The notes under the pieces are model-generated. The model was not told the DNA's origin, searched no databases, and was given only the letters and a program-made list of their open reading frames with translations. The position numbers were made by a program, and so were the translations under genes. Source: an uncultured Pelagibacteraceae bacterium (GTDB lineage Bacteria > Pseudomonadota > Alphaproteobacteria > Pelagibacterales > Pelagibacteraceae). Taken from it: a stretch of 43,915 bases of DNA. This document shows positions 40,215-43,915 of the stretch, one piece after another; position 1 is the stretch's first letter; the number at the start of each line of letters is the position of its first letter. The stretch spans positions 1 through 43,915 of the forward strand of contig CACCBT010000002.1 of the NCBI GenBank assembly GCA_902544345.1. Direction: 5' to 3'.

Positions 40215-40580
40215 CTATCCTACCCTCTCAAATTGAGAAGTATTATTTAAGATTTGCAAAATTTTTTCTTTTTGAGTTCTTGATAAAGAAGCGAAGGTTC
40301 TACTTAAAAAAGAGTAATTTAAATCTTCATTAGATTCTGAGTCTGAAATAACGTCTTTAAATTCTTTGAAATCCTCAAAAAAATATATTATTGGTACTTT
40401 TAAAAACTGAGATAATTGCATTAATCTATTTGAACTTACACCGTTAGTACCCTTCTCGTACTTTTGGATTTGTTGAAAAGTAACATTTATTGCTTGTGCA
40501 ACCTTTGTTTGTGTTAAACCTAATGATAATCTTCTCATTCTTAACTTCTTTCCTAAGTGAATATTGAAATTTTCTTCCAT
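40215..40580 (-). CDS. XRE/Cro-CI family transcriptional regulator
   Basis: HTH_3: LGKKLRMRRLSLGLTQTKVAQAINVTFQQIQKYEKGTNGVSSNRLMQLSQFLKVPIIYFF. Confidence 0.94.
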   Translation of the reverse strand: MEENFNIHLGKKLRMRRLSLGLTQTKVAQAINVTFQQIQKYEKGTNGVSSNRLMQLSQFLKVPIIYFFEDFKEFKDVISDSESNEDLNYSFLSRTFASLSRTQKEKILQILNNTSQFERVG

Positions 40581-40611
40581 AGAACTCCCTAAATTTTTAA
40601 TTATAAAACCT

Positions 40612-40627
40612 CAAAATGAACATTTTG
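40612..40627. promoter_or_regulatory. Candidate XRE operator (7-bp inverted repeat)
   Basis: CAAAATG-AA-CATTTTG, 31 bp upstream of the XRE start codon; TATAAT-like element (minus strand 40605-40600) between it and the start. Confidence 0.5.
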
Positions 40628-40723
40628 GCAATACCAATAATTTTTTTTTTTGGGGGCCAGAATAGACAAAAAATCATATATTTAGTATTGACTAAATCAA
40701 AAAAATGAAGTGTTAAAAATTAG

Positions 40724-41407
40724 TTATTTTACATTTTTTAACCTATATTCCCAATATCCAGTTTTATCAAATGCAGCTTTTACCCATAGGAATGTATCTT
40801 CCTCATACCATATGTCAGTATTAAGTTTTTTATCTTTAGATAGACTTGGATCCGAAGAACTAAAATTAAATCTTAACGCTCTATAAACTTTGTTGCCTAT
40901 TTTAACATCCTCTTTACCTATAAATTCAACTTTTTGCTCGATAATTCTACCTGAAACTGCACTTATTTGAGCCTTTTTACTAACAATTTCATGATTCCAC
41001 CAAGTTCCAATTATCATATTTTTATCTGCCTTACCTTTAAATGATGACCCATCAATAATTAAGTTTTTGTCAGTTGGGTCAATTGTAATATTTACGTATT
41101 TTTCTTTTTTATTTTGATTAGTCTCAGAGTTAAAACCTGAAAAAATTCCATTTTCATACTTTTCCACTCCTTTTGCATAATATTTATAAAGATCTAATCC
41201 TAGTTTTGTAATTTTAAATTCAACCTCGTTATCAATAATTAAATTTGATCCGCTTCTTTTAAAATTATACTTATGGTAACCGATTGATTTATTGTTTCTA
41301 AATAATTCATATTCTAAATAATTATATTTCGAATAATGGTCTACATGAGCATTAATTTCTACAGACATTATAGATATTAAAGCAATTGAAAGTAAATATT
41401 TTTTCAT
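40724..41407 (-). CDS. Secreted protein, DUF6134-like
   Basis: Start reassigned from 41446 to the ATG at 41407 (MKKYLLSIALISIMSVEINA signal peptide); FRNNKSIGYHKYNFKR, YRALRFNFSSSDPSLSKDKKLNTDIWYEEDTFLWVKAAFDKTGYWEYRL. Confidence 0.75.
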   Translation of the reverse strand: MKKYLLSIALISIMSVEINAHVDHYSKYNYLEYELFRNNKSIGYHKYNFKRSGSNLIIDNEVEFKITKLGLDLYKYYAKGVEKYENGIFSGFNSETNQNKKEKYVNITIDPTDKNLIIDGSSFKGKADKNMIIGTWWNHEIVSKKAQISAVSGRIIEQKVEFIGKEDVKIGNKVYRALRFNFSSSDPSLSKDKKLNTDIWYEEDTFLWVKAAFDKTGYWEYRLKNVK

Positions 41408-41419
41408 ATATTTAATGAT

Positions 41420-42415
41420 ATGGAAACTTTTTCTGTAATTTCTCAAATTGGAAATACACCATTACTAAGACTAAAACAAGCCTCAGAATTGACTGGTTGT
41501 AATATATATGGAAAGGCTGAATATTTTAATCCAGGAGAGTCAGTAAAAGACAGAGCAGCATTATTTATTGTTGAAGATGCAATCAAAAGAAAACTTATTT
41601 CAAAAGGGGGTACCATTGTAGAAGGAACTGCTGGAAATACTGGAATAGGTTTAGCAGTTGTTTGTAAAGAATATGACCTTAAACTTAAAATAGTAATTCC
41701 TAATACCCAATCAATAGAAAAAAAAGAAACTCTTAAAAAATTAGGTGCTGAACTAATTGAGGTTGATGCTGTGCCATACTCCAATCCTAAAAATTATATA
41801 AAACAGTCTCAACAAATCGCTGAGGATTTAAATAAAAAAAGTAAAAAAGGGGTCTACTGGGCTAATCAATTTGATAATGTTATTAATACAGATGCTCATA
41901 TCAAAACTACAGCAGAAGAAATTTGGAACCAAACTGCTGGCTCAGTGGACGGTTTTACTTGTGCAGTTGGTACGGGTGGTACTTTAGCTGGTGTTTCAAT
42001 AGGATTAAAAAATAAAAATAAAAATATAAAAGTTGCTTTGTCTGATCCGATGGGTTCTTCTCTATTTTCTCATATTAAGAATAATAAATTAGAAAGCTCA
42101 GGTAACTCGATAACTGAGGGTATTGGAACTGGAAGAATTACTAAAAATTTTGAAAAGGCATTAGTTGATGATGCTTTTCAGACAGACGATACAGAAGCTT
42201 TAAATATAGTGTATGAATTAATTGAAAGTCAAAAAATTATACTTGGTGGATCTTCAGGTATTAATATTGCTGGTGCTATAAAACTCGCAAAAAAAATGGG
42301 TCCTGGGAAAACTATAGTTACTATACTTTGCGACCATGGAAAAAGATATGCTAGTAAAATCTTTAATAAAGAATTTTTAAAAAGTAAAAATTTACCAATA
42401 CCAAAGTGGCTATAA
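41420..42415 (+). CDS. cysK: Cysteine synthase A (O-acetylserine sulfhydrylase family)
   Basis: [21 protein letters not shown] (PLP Lys), [38 protein letters not shown]. Confidence 0.92.
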   Translation: METFSVISQIGNTPLLRLKQASELTGCNIYGKAEYFNPGESVKDRAALFIVEDAIKRKLISKGGTIVEGTAGNTGIGLAVVCKEYDLKLKIVIPNTQSIEKKETLKKLGAELIEVDAVPYSNPKNYIKQSQQIAEDLNKKSKKGVYWANQFDNVINTDAHIKTTAEEIWNQTAGSVDGFTCAVGTGGTLAGVSIGLKNKNKNIKVALSDPMGSSLFSHIKNNKLESSGNSITEGIGTGRITKNFEKALVDDAFQTDDTEALNIVYELIESQKIILGGSSGINIAGAIKLAKKMGPGKTIVTILCDHGKRYASKIFNKEFLKSKNLPIPKWL

Positions 42416-43141
42416 TATCTGACTTAGGAATAACTTAGTACGATCTGATTTTGGATTTTCAAAAAACTCTTTTGTTTTTGCTCTCTCAACTATTTTTCCT
42501 TCATCCATAAAAATCATGTAATCTGCAACTTCCTTGGCAAAACCCATTTCGTGAGTAACTACTATCATGGTCATACCACCTTTTGCTAAATCGACCATAA
42601 CATCTAAAACTTCTTTAATCATCTCTGGGTCTAATGCAGAAGTAGGTTCATCAAATAACATAATTTTTGGTTCCATACAAAGTGCTCTAGCTATTGCCGC
42701 TCTTTGTTGTTGACCACCTGAAAGTTGACCAGGAAATTTAAGAGCTTGATCATCTATCTGAACTCTAGTTAAATTTTTCATTGCAACTTCTTCTGCTTCT
42801 TTTTTAGGTAACTTTTTTACCCAAATAGGGGCCAATGTACAGTTATCTAAAATTGAAAGATGAGGAAATAAATTAAATTGCTGAAATACCATTCCAACTT
42901 CAGCTCTTATCTTCTCGATATTTTTTGTATTCTCAGCTAGTTCTGTGCCATCAACGATAATATTTCCCTCTTGATGTACCTCTAATCTATTAATACATCT
43001 AATTAAAGTCGATTTGCCTGACCCTGACGGACCACAAATAACTATTTTTTCTTGTGGAGCAACTTCAAGATCAATATCTTTTAATACCTGAAATTTATCA
43101 AACCATTTATTAACTTTTTTTAACTCAATTATTTTTCCCAT
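42410..43141 (-). CDS. aapP: Amino-acid ABC transporter ATP-binding protein (AapP/GlnQ-like)
   Basis: [80 protein letters not shown]. Confidence 0.93.
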   Translation of the reverse strand: MGKIIELKKVNKWFDKFQVLKDIDLEVAPQEKIVICGPSGSGKSTLIRCINRLEVHQEGNIIVDGTELAENTKNIEKIRAEVGMVFQQFNLFPHLSILDNCTLAPIWVKKLPKKEAEEVAMKNLTRVQIDDQALKFPGQLSGGQQQRAAIARALCMEPKIMLFDEPTSALDPEMIKEVLDVMVDLAKGGMTMIVVTHEMGFAKEVADYMIFMDEGKIVERAKTKEFFENPKSDRTKLFLSQIL

Positions 43142-43142
43142 T

Positions 43143-43915
43143 CTATCTCTCAGTACTTAGCTTTTTTTCTAAATTTTGACTGTATCTACTCATTGCATAA
43201 CATATTATCCAAAAAACTAAACCGGCAAATACATATCCTTCCATAGCCATTCCTAACCATTTTGGATTAGTCTTGGCTAAACCTATCATACCTGCTAATT
43301 CCATCAACCCTACTACAAAAATTAAGGGTGTGTCTTTTACTAAGGCTAGCAGTGTATTTGCTATACCAGGTATTACTAATTTTAGAGCTTGAGGTAATAT
43401 AATAAGTGCGTTCATTCTCCAATATCCCATTCCTAAAGACTTAGCAGCTTCATATTGACCTTTTGGTAAAGCTTGTAAACCTCCTCTAACAACTTCTGCC
43501 ATGTAAGCTGCCTCAAATAATGTAATCGCTATTAAAACTCTTATTAGCTTGTCAATAAAAGTACCATCTGGTAAAAACATAGGAAACATCACAGCTGACA
43601 TAAACAATACTGTAATTAAAGGGACGCCTCTCCATAGTTCTATAAATCCGATTGATATATATCTGATGGCGGGTAAAGAGGATCTTCTTCCTAAAGCAAG
43701 AAAGACACCTATAGGAAAACAAAATAATATTGCAAATGCAGATATAATAAATGTTAAAGATAAACCGCCCCAAGCAGCAGTTTCAACATATTTTAACCCA
43801 AAGCTTCCACCAGAAATTAATTCGATACCTAAAAAAGGGTATATAAAGATTAAAAATAAAATAAAATATTTTTTAAGTTTTTGTGATACAAAAAATGAGA
43901 CACCAACAATAGCAA
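43143..43915 (-). CDS. aapM: Amino-acid ABC transporter permease (AapM-like), 5' end beyond window
   Basis: The frame stays open upstream of the listed ORF start (43607) to the window edge: ...[85 protein letters not shown]..., so it is one gene; EAA loop [23 protein letters not shown]. Confidence 0.93.
   Translation of the reverse strand, partial: AIVGVSFFVSQKLKKYFILFLIFIYPFLGIELISGGSFGLKYVETAAWGGLSLTFIISAFAILFCFPIGVFLALGRRSSLPAIRYISIGFIELWRGVPLITVLFMSAVMFPMFLPDGTFIDKLIRVLIAITLFEAAYMAEVVRGGLQALPKGQYEAAKSLGMGYWRMNALIILPQALKLVIPGIANTLLALVKDTPLIFVVGLMELAGMIGLAKTNPKWLGMAMEGYVFAGLVFWIICYAMSRYSQNLEKKLSTER

Noticed and set aside
40015-40236. 73-aa ORF spanning tRNA-Cys and tRNA-Asn
   Set aside because: Spurious: SVAQLVEQLTVNQLVAGSSPARGA is a classic tRNA-derived peptide.
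40017-40723. Possible mobile-element insertion next to tRNA genes with an XRE regulator
   Set aside because: No integrase, no phage genes, no direct repeat of the tRNA 3' end; the XRE gene is simply packed against tRNA-Asn.
43143-43773. Apparent frameshift/split permease (ORFs 43143-43607 and 43552-43773)
   Set aside because: Manual translation shows the 43143 frame remains open to the window edge; the track only began at an internal TTG start because the true start is outside the window. The 43552-43773 ORF is out of frame and not real.
1-43915. CRISPR arrays, rRNA, IS elements, recognisable riboswitches, toxin-antitoxin or defence systems
   Set aside because: Looked for on both strands; no repeated spacers, transposase, aptamer-like leader or defence gene was found. 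Covariance-model searches would be needed to exclude divergent small RNAs.

Overview
This AT-rich, very gene-dense 43.9 kb window looks like a chromosomal segment from a streamlined marine alphaproteobacterium. Gene content, gene order and codon/AT bias suggest SAR11/Pelagibacterales, but that assignment is inference. It is almost entirely housekeeping: a cell-wall block (tmk-dac-rlpA-like-mltB), recG, an M48 lipoprotein protease, tgt-ppi-coaD-gyrA-ssb//uvrA, a long minus-strand block (secF-secD-yajC-serS-tatC-tatB-tatA-scpB-scpA-nagZ-orf-argS-dgt), erpA/xth, a manC-like gene, ilvD, valS, a carbohydrate ABC importer coupled to a GH63/MGH1-like glycosidase, four tRNAs, an XRE regulator, cysK, and the 3' part of an Aap-type amino-acid ABC operon. 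I see no rRNA, CRISPR array, IS element, integrase or prophage. The most interesting part is the sugar/osmolyte locus at about 33.7-40.0 kb. It has a cytoplasmic GH63/MGH1-like hydrolase translationally coupled to the permeases, one permease with an Ig/DUF11-like periplasmic insertion, the other with an extra N-terminal multi-TM domain, and a perfect 15-bp-stem hairpin abutting the start codon of the first permease gene. Other items worth a second look are the consistent abutment or overlap of all seven convergent gene junctions (including tRNA CCA ends against stop codons), very short divergent spacers (12, 23 and 31 bp), a candidate XRE operator, and a Gln at the GyrA Ser83 position.
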